DNA of 64,000 bases from Mycolicibacterium sp. CH28 (GCF_004745805.1 NZ_SRLQ01000018.1:186001-250000); one strand, 5' to 3'. Numbered from the stretch's first letter, positions 35,262 to 44,888 are shown. Notes: a model not told the origin generated them from the letters alone. Numbers and translations: made by a program.

Positions 35262-38200
35262 ATGAACGGCGACGACATTTCTGGGGCTCCGTCGTCGGGA
35301 CCGCGGCGTCGCGGTCGCACGGCCAGCGGTCGGCATCGGCTTACCACCGGCACGGTTCGACCGGTAGAGGACGAGTTGGGCCGGTGGACGTTGGCACCGG
35401 TGAGTCGGTCGACACCGCATGTGGGTCGGGTGGGTGCGTTGGCCGTCGCACTCGGCGTCGGCGTCGTCATCGTCGGAGCGCCGGCCGTAGCGGCCGCCGA
35501 CACTGGCACCGGAACTACGACGGGGTCACCCGGATCGGGCGGAACGGGTACTTCTGCCGCGCCGTCACACAAGCCGCGGTCGGCCCCGAGCGCCGGCGAT
35601 GCCGGCGCTCCCCCCGCTGACTCCTCGGGCGCCAATACGCCCGCCGCCGACGCGCGCAGCGGCCGCGGGCCAACCACAGCGGGCAATGCGAACTCCAGCC
35701 CAGACACCGCGACGCCCAAGCGCCGCACGCCGGGCCGCAAGTCCACACCAAACCCGACCGCCCAGGCCGACACCGCCGCTCCATCGTCCGGCCCACAGCC
35801 GTCGGCTGACACGCCATCGTCGAATAGTGTTGTCGGACAGCTGGTATCGCCTCCAGACGGTAACCAAGACTCGGCTGGCAAGGCGGCACCCACGGAACAC
35901 CAAACCGTAACCGCCACGGCGGGCACCGCTCGGCCGGCAGTGATGACGGCCGAGCCACACGGCGCGCTCTCAGGCACAACCGGCGGTCTGCCCGCATGGC
36001 TCGGCGGCAGCGATCCGAGCGCTCCCGTCGGGGAGCCGTTGGCGTGGGCGGCCCTGGCGGTCAGCAGGCGGGAACGGTCCCGCAGCACCGCGAGGACCCT
36101 GCCTGCGGCCGGCGTCACCACCGCGGAGCCGTCCGATCCTGCTACGCCCACGGGTGAACCGACGGCCAATCAGCTCGCTTCGGCGGCGACAGGACCGGCG
36201 GCTACCGACCCACTCGCCGAGTTCATCCGCATCTTCGTCGGAAACGGAACCGCCGACCACCCCAACGCGGGGATCCTATTCGGCAACGGCTACAGCTACA
36301 CCAGCTACGGGGGTGCCTGCACCAGCGGTGCCTGCAACGGCGGCAGCGGCGGTCTGTTCGGAAACGGCGGCAACGGCTTCAACGGTGGCGACGGCGGCGC
36401 GGCCGGGTGGTTCGGCAACGGTGGCGACGGCGGAGCGGGCGTCGTCGGCATCAACAATGGTGCCGGCGGCAACGGCGGTCGCGGCGGGCTCTTCTTCGGC
36501 AACGGCGGTGCGGGCGGCAACGGGGCAGCGGCCGGTGCGAACGGCAGCGGTGGTCGCGGTGGCAACGGCGGGAACGCCGGCATGCTGTCGATCCGGGGTT
36601 CGGGTGGCGCCGGCGGTAACGGTGGGGCCGGCGGAACGGTCACTGGCAACGGTGGCAGTGGCGGTAACGGCGGTAACGGCGGCCTGCTCATGGGTAACGG
36701 CGGTGCCGGTGGCCGAGGCGGTGACGGCGCCGATGGTGGCGGCGCTGGCGGCGCTGGCGGCCGGGCGGCACTGCTGATCGGTAACGGCGGCAACGCCGGA
36801 CTCGGAGGGCAATCGAGCCTCGATCCCGGCACCCGGGCGAGCAGCGGCGCGCCCGGCGCAGGTGGCCTGCTGTTCGGACAGGACGGAGCGGTGGCCGGAT
36901 CGCTCGCCGCGGCATCGGTCGCCGCGCCGATCGAAGCGTTGGCGTTGGGAGGCTGCGGCTGGGACCCTGCCTGTTACGTCCTGCAAGAGGCCATGAAGCT
37001 GGCCCAGCCGCTCATCATCGACGGAATCGCGAGCCTGGTCACCGACTTCGATCCCTCGGCGGGGCCCGTCGCCCGGCTAATTGGGTCCGCGTTCTTCACC
37101 ATCCTCGACGCGTTGATGTTCAACGACCTGGGGCTGCTGCCACAGACGGTTCAGGATCTGGCTACCAACACCCAGATGCTCACCTGGATCTCGTCGAAAG
37201 TCGCGGGCCTCGCGGCCTTGTCCGGCATGCCGGCCGACGTCCAGGCCACCATCGGCAATGCGGCCGCCTACTTCATCGAACAATCACTGGGCAGCTCGAC
37301 CGTCGCAAACGCACTCACCCCGGTCTTCCAAGCAATCCCGCTGCCGACAAGCTTTCTGAACCTCGCCGACTGGCTCGCCCACTTCATTCTCAACGGGTTC
37401 AACTTCAAGCAAACCCTCCAGGACATGATCGGTAAGCCGGTCGAGGATGCGCTGGGGACCTTCTTCGCCAACACCGACGTCCAAGCGCAGTTCGGCACAG
37501 CGCTGACTGGCACCGTCAACGTCCTGATCGGCGCCTCCTCTCCGTCCTGGGCGACACCGGTCAGCTCGACGGCGCTGGCGACCTACCTCGGGCAGCTGGC
37601 CGCAGTCGCGTTGCTGGGCAAGGACAATCCTGGCGCACCTGGTGTGAGCACCCTGGTCACCAATGCCGTCGTGGCGCTGTTCTCATCGGCGGGCGGAGAC
37701 GTGGCCAACGCGGTTGGAGCCGCGTACGCCACGTTCATGAGCCAACCCAATGTCAACAACATTCTGGCCAACGACGTAGCCAACTACCTGTTGAGCGTTG
37801 TCGACGGTACGCCGCTCCCGTCCCCGGTGGTTGACCCGACCGCGGTGCTCGCATCGGCCGCTAACACAACGGTTTCCGGGCTGGTCACTACGCTGCTGTC
37901 CAGCAGTAGCGTTACCCAGGCAGTGGGAACCTTTGTCACAAGCGTAATTTCGGGATTGGCCGCGAACGCAGCGATCCAAGACGTCGCAGATCAGAAGGTC
38001 GCCGCGATGGTGACCGCCCTGCTCGCCGCAAGTCCCATCGCAGGCCCGGTGGGCGTAGCCGCCGGTCAGGCGGTTTCGACGCTGTTGGCGAACTCGGTGG
38101 TTGGTGGTGAACTAGCCGCGGTGCTCGGCGGGGTGATACCTGGTTTGCTCGGCCAGTCGGGTGTTGTCGCGGCACTGGCCAACGCTGCCGGTCAGATTGC

Positions 38201-40652
38201 GGCCGCAGAAGTCAGCGGGACCGTATCGACTGTTCTGCCTGAAGTGCTTGCCGCCTTGCAGGCCAGTACCGACATCCAGAGTGCCGTGAAGGTGACTGTG
38301 ACGTCCGCGGTGAGCGGGTTGCTCTCCGATGCTGCGGTGTGGCAGGCGTTCGATAGCGCTGTGTCGACGCTGGTGAGCCAACTTGTTGGTAATGCGGTGG
38401 TGCAGCAGTACGCCGGTGATCAGGTCGCTGCGTTGGTGGCGTCGTTGTTGGTGGGTAATCCGATCGCCTCGCCGGTGAGTGTGGCGGTGGGCCAGGCGGT
38501 TTCGACGCTGGTGGGGAATGCTGCGGTTGGTGGTGGGCTGGCTGCGTTGTTGGGTGCGGCGTTGCCGGTGGTGTTTGCGCAGTCGGGTGTGTCTGCGGCG
38601 TTGGCGGATGCGGCCGGGGTGATTGCGGCGGCGTTGGCGGCGGGTCGGGATTTGTCGTCGGTGTTGCCGTCGGTTGTTGCTGCGTTGCAGGCGAATTCCG
38701 ATATTCAGGCCGCGGCTGGCACTGTCGCGACGATGGCGGTCAAGGCGATGCTCTCCGATGCTGCGGTGTGGCAGGCCGTCGGTAGCGCTGTGTCGACGCT
38801 GGTCAACCAGCTTGTTGGTAATGCGGTGGTGCAGCAGTACGCCGGTGATCAGGTCGCAGCGTTGGTGGCGTCGTTGTTGGTGGGTAATCCGATCGCTTCG
38901 CCGGTGAGTGTGGCGGTGGGTCAGGCTGTTTCGACGCTGGTGGGGAATGCTGCGGTTGGTGGTGGGCTGGCTGCGTTGTTGGGTGCGGCGTTGCCGGTGG
39001 TGTTTGCGCAGTCGGGTGTGTCTGCGGCGTTGGCGGATGCGGCGGGGGTGATTGCGGCGGCGTTGGCGGCGGGTCGGGATTTGTCGTCGGTGTTGCCGTC
39101 GGTTGTTGCTGCGTTGCAGGCGAATTCCGATATTCAGGCGGCGGCTGGCACTGTCGCGACGTTGGCGGTCAAGGCGATGCTCTCCGATGCTGGGGTGTGG
39201 CAGGCCGTCGGTAGCGCTGTGTCGACGTTGGTCAACCAGCTTGTTGGTAATGCGGTGGTGCAGCAGTACGCCGGTGATCAGGTCGCAGCGTTGGTGGCGT
39301 CGGCGCTATCCGGCAACCCCATCGCCGGCCCGGTGAGCCAAGCCCTCGGCCAAGCCGTGCAGACGTTGTTGACTGCACCCGGAATCAGCACCGGCCTGGC
39401 CGTGGTGATCGGTTCGGTTCTGCCGGAACTGTTCGCTCAGACCGGAGTGCCTGCGGCATTGGCAGATGCGGCCGGCCAGATCGCCGCCGCGCTGGTCGCC
39501 GGCAAAGACCTGTCCCCCGTGCTCTCCGAGGTGCTGGCCGCCCTGCACGCCAACCCGACGATCCTGGCGGCGTTGCGAACCACCATCGGCGCCACCCTCG
39601 ACTTGGTCAACACCACCTTGCTGAGCATCCCGTCCGTTCAGCAGGCATTGGGTTCCACCGTCACGACATTGATCACCCAACTCGCGGGCAACCCCATCTT
39701 CAGGACGGCCATCGGCGACGAACTCGGGCCGCCCCTGGGCGGCGCCATCGCTGCCCTGCTGGCCAATTCGGCCGCCGTCGATGTATTGGCCGGCGGACTC
39801 GGCGGGGCGATCAGCCAGTTCCTGGCCTACCCAGGCTTCAACATCGCCCTCACCGGCGCCGTCGCTCAGTTCGCCGATGCTGTGCTAGACGGCACCCAGG
39901 TGTCCGCGGCACTGAAGGCCGCATTGCAAGCACTGCAGGCGAATCCGGAGTTCCAGGCGGCGATCAACGCCATCATCCCCAGCTCCATCCGAGAGATCCT
40001 GACCAACCCCGAGGTGCGCCAGGCGGCCGGCCTCGCAGCCGCACTTGTCGTCCTCAACGTCCTCAAAGACGCCGGCATCACCAACGCGTTCCTCGACGGA
40101 GTCGCTGCCCAGGTCACCAAGATCTCAGTCATTGCGCTACTGGCGAAGACGGCAATCGTGGATCTCGCCAATAAGATCGTCGTCGACATCTTCACCGGCA
40201 CCTCGCTGAGCCAGGTGAAAGACATCCTGATCCACGCCGTTCTCCGGCAACCGGATGTCCAGATCGCCTTGGGTATGTCCGTCGGCCAGGGAATCGGATC
40301 CCTGTTCGGGGACAACATCTTTGGCCTCGTGATCGGCACAGCCGCCGGCTTGTCGTTGACGTTGACCCTCGGCATCATCGGCGGGCTGTCGGGGCTGTTC
40401 ATGAACCCGACGGGCGGGACACACTTCCGGCCGGGGGTCGGCTGGCAGACCGGCAGCGTGTTGGCGCAGAGCGCGACCGCTCGCGACGGTCTGTACCTGT
40501 GTGAGGGGCGGCTCGTCTGCACCGTCACCGGGGCCCAACCAGGTCCTGTCGGCGTCACCGTGAGCCTCGATGCCGAGGCCGTTCACATCGGTCATACCGC
40601 GCGGACGCCGCTGACGGTTGCATTCACTTTCCGGCCCGAGTTCGCCGCCTAG
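35262..40652 (+). CDS. Giant secreted or surface Gly-rich (PGRS-like) repeat protein without a PE domain
   Basis: 1,796 residues from ATG 35262 (an in-frame upstream start at 35196 is possible). A basic N-terminus leads to a hydrophobic export segment (VGRVGALAVALGVGVVIVG then AAAD, about 53-82). A Pro/Thr/Ala-rich linker follows, then a PGRS-like block of GGxGG and GNGG units (about 355-545). The remainder is Ala/Val/Leu-rich with weakly repeating units. At residues about 1020-1350 these become near-identical 143-residue repeats (429 bp in DNA). The C-terminus has a hydrophobic stretch (LSLTLTLGIIGGLSG) and a beta-like end. No PE or PPE domain is present. Likely exported; role unknown. Confidence 0.8.
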   Translation: MNGDDISGAPSSGPRRRGRTASGRHRLTTGTVRPVEDELGRWTLAPVSRSTPHVGRVGALAVALGVGVVIVGAPAVAAADTGTGTTTGSPGSGGTGTSAAPSHKPRSAPSAGDAGAPPADSSGANTPAADARSGRGPTTAGNANSSPDTATPKRRTPGRKSTPNPTAQADTAAPSSGPQPSADTPSSNSVVGQLVSPPDGNQDSAGKAAPTEHQTVTATAGTARPAVMTAEPHGALSGTTGGLPAWLGGSDPSAPVGEPLAWAALAVSRRERSRSTARTLPAAGVTTAEPSDPATPTGEPTANQLASAATGPAATDPLAEFIRIFVGNGTADHPNAGILFGNGYSYTSYGGACTSGACNGGSGGLFGNGGNGFNGGDGGAAGWFGNGGDGGAGVVGINNGAGGNGGRGGLFFGNGGAGGNGAAAGANGSGGRGGNGGNAGMLSIRGSGGAGGNGGAGGTVTGNGGSGGNGGNGGLLMGNGGAGGRGGDGADGGGAGGAGGRAALLIGNGGNAGLGGQSSLDPGTRASSGAPGAGGLLFGQDGAVAGSLAAASVAAPIEALALGGCGWDPACYVLQEAMKLAQPLIIDGIASLVTDFDPSAGPVARLIGSAFFTILDALMFNDLGLLPQTVQDLATNTQMLTWISSKVAGLAALSGMPADVQATIGNAAAYFIEQSLGSSTVANALTPVFQAIPLPTSFLNLADWLAHFILNGFNFKQTLQDMIGKPVEDALGTFFANTDVQAQFGTALTGTVNVLIGASSPSWATPVSSTALATYLGQLAAVALLGKDNPGAPGVSTLVTNAVVALFSSAGGDVANAVGAAYATFMSQPNVNNILANDVANYLLSVVDGTPLPSPVVDPTAVLASAANTTVSGLVTTLLSSSSVTQAVGTFVTSVISGLAANAAIQDVADQKVAAMVTALLAASPIAGPVGVAAGQAVSTLLANSVVGGELAAVLGGVIPGLLGQSGVVAALANAAGQIAAAEVSGTVSTVLPEVLAALQASTDIQSAVKVTVTSAVSGLLSDAAVWQAFDSAVSTLVSQLVGNAVVQQYAGDQVAALVASLLVGNPIASPVSVAVGQAVSTLVGNAAVGGGLAALLGAALPVVFAQSGVSAALADAAGVIAAALAAGRDLSSVLPSVVAALQANSDIQAAAGTVATMAVKAMLSDAAVWQAVGSAVSTLVNQLVGNAVVQQYAGDQVAALVASLLVGNPIASPVSVAVGQAVSTLVGNAAVGGGLAALLGAALPVVFAQSGVSAALADAAGVIAAALAAGRDLSSVLPSVVAALQANSDIQAAAGTVATLAVKAMLSDAGVWQAVGSAVSTLVNQLVGNAVVQQYAGDQVAALVASALSGNPIAGPVSQALGQAVQTLLTAPGISTGLAVVIGSVLPELFAQTGVPAALADAAGQIAAALVAGKDLSPVLSEVLAALHANPTILAALRTTIGATLDLVNTTLLSIPSVQQALGSTVTTLITQLAGNPIFRTAIGDELGPPLGGAIAALLANSAAVDVLAGGLGGAISQFLAYPGFNIALTGAVAQFADAVLDGTQVSAALKAALQALQANPEFQAAINAIIPSSIREILTNPEVRQAAGLAAALVVLNVLKDAGITNAFLDGVAAQVTKISVIALLAKTAIVDLANKIVVDIFTGTSLSQVKDILIHAVLRQPDVQIALGMSVGQGIGSLFGDNIFGLVIGTAAGLSLTLTLGIIGGLSGLFMNPTGGTHFRPGVGWQTGSVLAQSATARDGLYLCEGRLVCTVTGAQPGPVGVTVSLDAEAVHIGHTARTPLTVAFTFRPEFAA
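38322..39302 (+). repeat. 429-bp tandem repeats inside the giant gene (about 2.3 copies)
   Basis: Units begin with CTCTCCGATG at 38322, 38751 and 39180, exactly 429 bp apart. The third is cut short near 39302. The copies differ at only a few bases. Each unit encodes VWQA, VSTLV, QLVGNAVVQQYAGDQVAA and so on. Codon choice inside the repeats (TTG, GTG, GCG, GGT) differs from the GGC/GCC/CTC-rich flanks. Confidence 0.93.
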
Positions 40653-40662
40653 CGAACTTTTT

Positions 40663-42021
40663 TCAGCACTCCACAACGTTGAGCGCCAAGCCGCCGAGGG
40701 CTGTCTCCTTGTACTTGTCGGCCATGTCAGCGCCGGTGTCGCGCATTGTCTTAATGGCGGTGTCCAGGCTGACGAAGTGGGTGCCGTCGCCGTGCATGGC
40801 CAGCCGGGCCGCGGTGATCGCCTTGACCGCGGCGACTGCGTTGCGTTCGATACAAGGGATCTGAACCAACCCGCGCACCGGATCGCAGGTCAGGCCGAGA
40901 TTGTGCTCGATACCGATCTCCGCGGCGTTCTCCACCTGGGCCGGCGAGCCACCGAGTACTGCCGTCAACCCGGCGGCCGCCATGGAGCAGGCCGAGCCGA
41001 CCTCGCCCTGACAGCCGACCTCCGCGCCGGAGATCGACGCATTCGCCTTGAACAGCAGGCCAATTGCAGCCGCGGTCAGCAGGAACCGCACGACGCCTTC
41101 GTCATCGGCTCCGGGAATGAACCGGGTGTAGTAGTGCAACACGGCCGGGATGACGCCGGCCGCCCCGTTGGTCGGCGCGGTCACGACGCGTCCGCCGGCG
41201 GCGTTCTCCTCGTTGACCGCCAGCGCATACACGGTCACCCAGTCCATGGCATAGAGCGGATCGTCGGGGTTGGCCTCCAGTTGGGCGGCCAGTTGCTCGG
41301 CGCGCCGCCGGACCCCCAGACCGCCCGGCAGTACCCCGCGGTGAGTCAGCCCGGCCGTGACGCACTCCTGCATCACCGACCAGATCCGCAGCAGCCCGTC
41401 GTGCAGATCGGGACGGCGGGCCAGTGCCCGTTCGTTGTCGGCCATCAGGGTGGCGATGCTGCAGCCGCGGTCGACCGCCAAGGCCACCAATTCCTTTGCC
41501 GTAGCGAAAGGATAGGGGACTTGGGCGGGACCGGCTGGCGGTGCACAGGCCTCGTCCTCGTCGACCACCGCGCCGCCGCCGATCGAGAAGTAGATCCGCC
41601 GCTCCAGCACCGCGCCGGTGGCATCGAGCGCCTCGAAGGCCATCCCGTTGCTGTGAAAGTCCAAGCGCTGCAGGCTCATCGACACATCAGACTCGATACG
41701 GAAGTCGACCATGTGGTCGCCGGCCAGCAGCAGCCGGCCGTCGTCGTGCACGGACTGCACCACATGGTCCACCCGGTCCGGGTCGACGGTCTCCGGGTCG
41801 GCACCGGTCAGTCCGAGGACGACCGCGCCGATGGTGCCGTGCCCGGTGCCGGTCGCTCCGAGCGAGCCGTACAGCTCGACTTGCACGCGATGTACCGCGT
41901 CGAGCACTCCTGATTCAGCGAGCCGGGCGGTGAACCGGGCGGCCGCGCGCATCGGCCCGACCGTGTGCGAACTCGACGGTCCGATTCCGATGGAGAAAAG
42001 GTCGAAAACGCTGACGGCCAC
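40663..42021 (-). CDS. sdaA: L-serine ammonia-lyase (iron-sulfur type)
   Basis: 452 residues, the single-chain beta-alpha form. The N-terminal SSSHTVGPMRAA (about 16-27) and the C-terminal GCQGEVGSACSMAAAG, TCDPVRG and QIPCIERNA give the Cys residues that hold the 4Fe-4S cluster. It converts L-serine to pyruvate and ammonia. It is convergent with the giant gene (10-bp gap) and its start lies 8 bp from the cwsA stop on the same strand. The M. tuberculosis homologue lies elsewhere (Rv0069c region), so its presence here marks a local rearrangement. Confidence 0.95.
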   Translation of the reverse strand: MAVSVFDLFSIGIGPSSSHTVGPMRAAARFTARLAESGVLDAVHRVQVELYGSLGATGTGHGTIGAVVLGLTGADPETVDPDRVDHVVQSVHDDGRLLLAGDHMVDFRIESDVSMSLQRLDFHSNGMAFEALDATGAVLERRIYFSIGGGAVVDEDEACAPPAGPAQVPYPFATAKELVALAVDRGCSIATLMADNERALARRPDLHDGLLRIWSVMQECVTAGLTHRGVLPGGLGVRRRAEQLAAQLEANPDDPLYAMDWVTVYALAVNEENAAGGRVVTAPTNGAAGVIPAVLHYYTRFIPGADDEGVVRFLLTAAAIGLLFKANASISGAEVGCQGEVGSACSMAAAGLTAVLGGSPAQVENAAEIGIEHNLGLTCDPVRGLVQIPCIERNAVAAVKAITAARLAMHGDGTHFVSLDTAIKTMRDTGADMADKYKETALGGLALNVVEC

Positions 42022-42029
42022 GGTGTGGG

Positions 42030-42461
42030 CTACAGCTTGGGTGTGACCTCGACGCTGGGCGGCAGCGCAGAGGGTTCGGGCTGCGAGGACCGCCGTGCAA
42101 TCGTCACGGCGACCACGCTCCCCGCCACCGCCGCCAGCCCCAGGAAGCCGAAGACGAACAGCCGGCGCCGGCGTCGCTGCGGGGATTTGCGGGCGTCCGC
42201 CAGGGCCTGCGGCAGCTCGGCTACGACCTGCTTGACCGCGGCGGCCTCTTTGGCGATGGCCTCCCGCGCGGCGGCGAACTCTTCTTGGGCGACCCGGGCT
42301 TCACGGGCGCGTCGGCGCATCCGGGCGGCCGCGGACTCCGCTGAATGCACGCTGATGCCGACCACACCGCGGGTGATGTCCACCGGACCAACGGCGGTGT
42401 AGTGCAGACCCCGAGTCAGCCGCTCGCGCGACGTGAGTTTGGGTTCGGTCTTGCGGCCCAT
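42030..42461 (-). CDS. cwsA: Cell wall synthesis protein CwsA
   Basis: 143 residues from ATG 42461, which follows GGGAGGA. The N-terminal RERLTRGLHYTAVGPVDI segment and a charged coiled region (AREARVAQEEFAAAREAI) precede one TM helix (LFVFGFLGLAAVAGSVVAV). This matches Rv0008c/CwsA, a membrane partner of Wag31 and CrgA in polar growth and division. It diverges from ppiA and sits between sdaA and ppiA. Confidence 0.88.
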   Translation of the reverse strand: MGRKTEPKLTSRERLTRGLHYTAVGPVDITRGVVGISVHSAESAAARMRRRAREARVAQEEFAAAREAIAKEAAAVKQVVAELPQALADARKSPQRRRRRLFVFGFLGLAAVAGSVVAVTIARRSSQPEPSALPPSVEVTPKL

Positions 42462-42568
42462 GTGATCCTCCCTGCCCTGGCGGCTGTTCTTCGCCTCAAC
42501 ACTGCCACAGCAGCGCGGGGGGTGGCCGCGAGATGGGCCACACGACGGTGGTGGCACACTGGGATCCC

Positions 42569-43096
42569 GTGACGAGCTCCATTGCGACCGCGACAGCGAC
42601 CCTGCACACCAACCGCGGCGACATCAAGATCGCCCTGTTCGGTAACCACGCCCCCAAGACCGTCGCCAACTTCGTCGGTCTGGCTCAGGGCACCAAGGAG
42701 TACTCCACGGAGAACGCCTCGGGCAGCACCTCCGGACCCTTCTACGACGGTGCGGTCTTCCACCGTGTCATCGACGGCTTCATGATCCAGGGCGGCGACC
42801 CGACCGGCACCGGCCGCGGGGGCCCGGGCTACAAGTTCGCCGACGAGTTCCACCCCGAGTTGCAGTTCGACAAGCCCTACCTGCTGGCGATGGCCAATGC
42901 CGGCCCAGGCACCAACGGCTCGCAGTTCTTCATCACCGTGGGCAAGACCCCGCACCTCAACCGGCGGCACACCATCTTCGGCGAGGTCGTCGACCCCGAG
43001 TCGCAGAAGGTGGTCGACGCCATCGCCACCACGGGCACCGACCGCAATGATCGGCCCACCGAGCCGGTCGTGATCGAGTCGATCACCATTTCCTGA
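42569..43096 (+). CDS. ppiA: Peptidyl-prolyl cis-trans isomerase (cyclophilin)
   Basis: 175 residues. Cyclophilin motifs are YDGAVFHRVIDGFMIQGGDP (about 67-86) and TNGSQFFITV, with HTIFGEVV at the end. No signal peptide, so cytosolic. GTG 42569 gives the conserved start before ATATLHTNRGDIKI; the frame is open upstream to 42533. It catalyses proline isomerisation in protein folding. Divergent from cwsA. Confidence 0.95.
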   Translation: MTSSIATATATLHTNRGDIKIALFGNHAPKTVANFVGLAQGTKEYSTENASGSTSGPFYDGAVFHRVIDGFMIQGGDPTGTGRGGPGYKFADEFHPELQFDKPYLLAMANAGPGTNGSQFFITVGKTPHLNRRHTIFGEVVDPESQKVVDAIATTGTDRNDRPTEPVVIESITIS

Positions 43097-43114
43097 CTTC
43101 GCTTCGCACCGAGG

Positions 43115-43162
43115 CCGCCGTTGTTGTACGCGTTTCCCGAATAGGGGCGTCAACAACGGCGG
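43115..43162. terminator. Inverted repeat between convergent ppiA and PH-domain genes
   Basis: CCGCCGTTGTTG (43115-43126) and CAACAACGGCGG (43151-43162) form a perfect 12-bp stem with a 24-nt loop, exactly between two converging genes. There is no T-run, so this is at most a bidirectional, non-canonical terminator. Confidence 0.55.
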
Positions 43163-43180
43163 TTTCGGCGCAATGGCGCG

Positions 43181-43594
43181 CTAGCCCGCGAAACCCGCCT
43201 CGGTCAGCGCGTCGAGCACGCTGAGCGGATCTGTCCCCAAGTCCCACCGGCTGAGCACGAGCAGCCGATCAGCGGTGGTCTCAATTTCCAGCAGCCGTAC
43301 CTTGCGACCGATCCGCCGGAACTCGGTGATCCGGATCAGCGTGACGTCGGCCCGCTGCAGCGTCTGGGTGCGAAACCACCCTCGGTAGACCAGCCCGTCG
43401 GGCGTGATTGCCAGCCGCGGTCGCGCTCGCCATGATCCGATCGCGAAGGCGAACAGGCCGAGCGCAGCAAATCCGGTGAGGATGCGCCCGGGCGCATCTG
43501 TGACGACGGTCACACATGCGATAGCCATCAAACTGCCAGCGACGCCCAGACCTGCGATTGCCGCTGTCTTGGGGGCCCATTCAGTCTGCTGCAT
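43181..43594 (-). CDS. PH-domain (DUF2581-type) membrane protein (Rv0010c type)
   Basis: 137 residues from ATG 43594. Two hydrophobic helices near the N-terminus (AAIAGLGVAGSLMAIACV and ILTGFAALGLFAFAIGSW) are followed by a PH-like beta domain (RPRLAITPDGLVYRGWFRTQ). It lies in the conserved ppiA-crgA interval and is convergent with ppiA. Function unknown. Confidence 0.85.
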   Translation of the reverse strand: MQQTEWAPKTAAIAGLGVAGSLMAIACVTVVTDAPGRILTGFAALGLFAFAIGSWRARPRLAITPDGLVYRGWFRTQTLQRADVTLIRITEFRRIGRKVRLLEIETTADRLLVLSRWDLGTDPLSVLDALTEAGFAG

Positions 43595-43750
43595 GGGATC
43601 CTCCGGTGCTCTCACCGTCGCCGATGGAGTTATCCACAGGTGCTATTAACAATGGGGATGAATCACACGCGTGTGATTGGATTACCAGAAGGTTGCCAGC
43701 CTCGAAACGCTGATTGCCCGGCACGGATCCAGTAGTGTGTTCGCGGCCGG

Positions 43751-44032
43751 TCAGCGCCACCGCATCGTCAGCAACAGGCCGGTGATCATGAAGCCAAACG
43801 CGATCGCGTAGTTCCACGGCCCCAGATTCGCCATCCACTGCAGCACGCTGGGCGTGTCGTACCCGGAGGCGGCCAGCTGGAAGACCAGCAGCCACGCGAG
43901 TCCGATCAGCATCAGGCTGATGAACAGCACGACGAACCACACGCTCGACGGCCCGGCCTTCACCTTGACCGGGGTACGGCTAACCGGTTTAACGGCGAAG
44001 TCGTTCTTCTTGCGAACCTTGGACTTGGGCAT
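43751..44032 (-). CDS. crgA: Cell division protein CrgA
   Basis: 93 residues. A basic N-terminal tail (PKSKVRKKNDF) is followed by two TM helices (SSVWFVVLFISLMLIGLAWL and WNYAIAFGFMITGLLLTM). CrgA is a septal scaffold that recruits FtsI and interacts with FtsZ, FtsQ and CwsA in mycobacteria. Divergent from the DUF881 gene (49 bp). Confidence 0.95.
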   Translation of the reverse strand: MPKSKVRKKNDFAVKPVSRTPVKVKAGPSSVWFVVLFISLMLIGLAWLLVFQLAASGYDTPSVLQWMANLGPWNYAIAFGFMITGLLLTMRWR

Positions 44033-44081
44033 GGGTACCTTCGGGACGGGAATCGGTGCGACGATGGTGCGCAGATCGACT

Positions 44082-44873
44082 ATGAGATTAACGCAGCGGC
44101 GACGCGACCAGACAATTCCGGCCCCAGCGACGACGGACGCGAGGCGTTCGCCGTGGCGATTCGGCGTCCCGGTGGTGTGCCTGCTGGCCGGGGTGCTGCT
44201 GGCCACCACGCACGGCGTGTCCGGCGGTGGTGAGATCCGCCGCAGCGACTCACCGCGGCTGGTCGACCTGGTGCACGAGGCCCAGAGCTCCGTGGACCGG
44301 CTCAGCGGGCAGCGGGACGCGCTGGCGGCACAGGTTGACTCCACCCACGGGGCCTCGGCCGGTACCGCACTGGCGGCGATGCTGGCCCGTGCCAATGAGC
44401 TGGCCGCCGACGCGGGACTGGATCCGGTCCATGGCCCCGGCCTGGTTGTGACCCTCTCTGACGCCCAGCGTGACGCCAATGGACGCTTCCCACGCGACGC
44501 CTCCCCCGACGATCTGGTGGTCCACCAACAAGACATCCAGGCGGTCCTCAACGCGCTGTGGAGTGCCGGTGCCGAGGCCATCCAGATGCAGGACCAGCGC
44601 ATCATCGGTACCTCCGCGCCGCGCTGCGTGGGCAACACGCTGCTGCTCAACGGGCGCACCTACAGCCCGCCCTACACGATCACCGCGATCGGCGACGCGT
44701 CGGCGATGCAGGCGGCGTTGGCCGCCGCTCCCCTGGTGACGCTCTACAAGCAGTACGTGGTCCGGTTCGGGCTGGGCTACAGCGAGCAGGTCCGCGGCGA
44801 CGTCACGGTCGCCGGGTACACCGAGCCGGTGCGGATGCGCTACGCCCAGCCGGCCGGTCCAGTCGGCTACTGA
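44082..44873 (+). CDS. DUF881 family membrane protein (Rv0012 type)
   Basis: 263 residues from ATG 44082 (ATG 44064 is an alternative). One N-terminal TM helix (FGVPVVCLLAGVLLATTHG) is followed by a coiled region (LVDLVHEAQSSVDRLSGQRD) and the DUF881 domain with HGPGLVVTLSDAQR and DLVVHQQDIQAVLNALW. The extracytoplasmic domain resembles proteins near divisome genes in Gram-positives. It lies between crgA and trpG; role unknown but a division or envelope link is plausible. Confidence 0.88.
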   Translation: MRLTQRRRDQTIPAPATTDARRSPWRFGVPVVCLLAGVLLATTHGVSGGGEIRRSDSPRLVDLVHEAQSSVDRLSGQRDALAAQVDSTHGASAGTALAAMLARANELAADAGLDPVHGPGLVVTLSDAQRDANGRFPRDASPDDLVVHQQDIQAVLNALWSAGAEAIQMQDQRIIGTSAPRCVGNTLLLNGRTYSPPYTITAIGDASAMQAALAAAPLVTLYKQYVVRFGLGYSEQVRGDVTVAGYTEPVRMRYAQPAGPVGY

Positions 44874-44888
44874 TCTCATCGCCCCAGG

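Noticed and set aside
34925..36169. 414-codon minus-strand frame at the start of the giant gene
   Set aside because: Low-complexity shadow; the plus strand carries an export signal and repeats that continue for 5 kb.
35262..40652. Annotation as PE_PGRS
   Set aside because: The PGRS-like block is present but there is no N-terminal PE domain, so the PE_PGRS label would be wrong.
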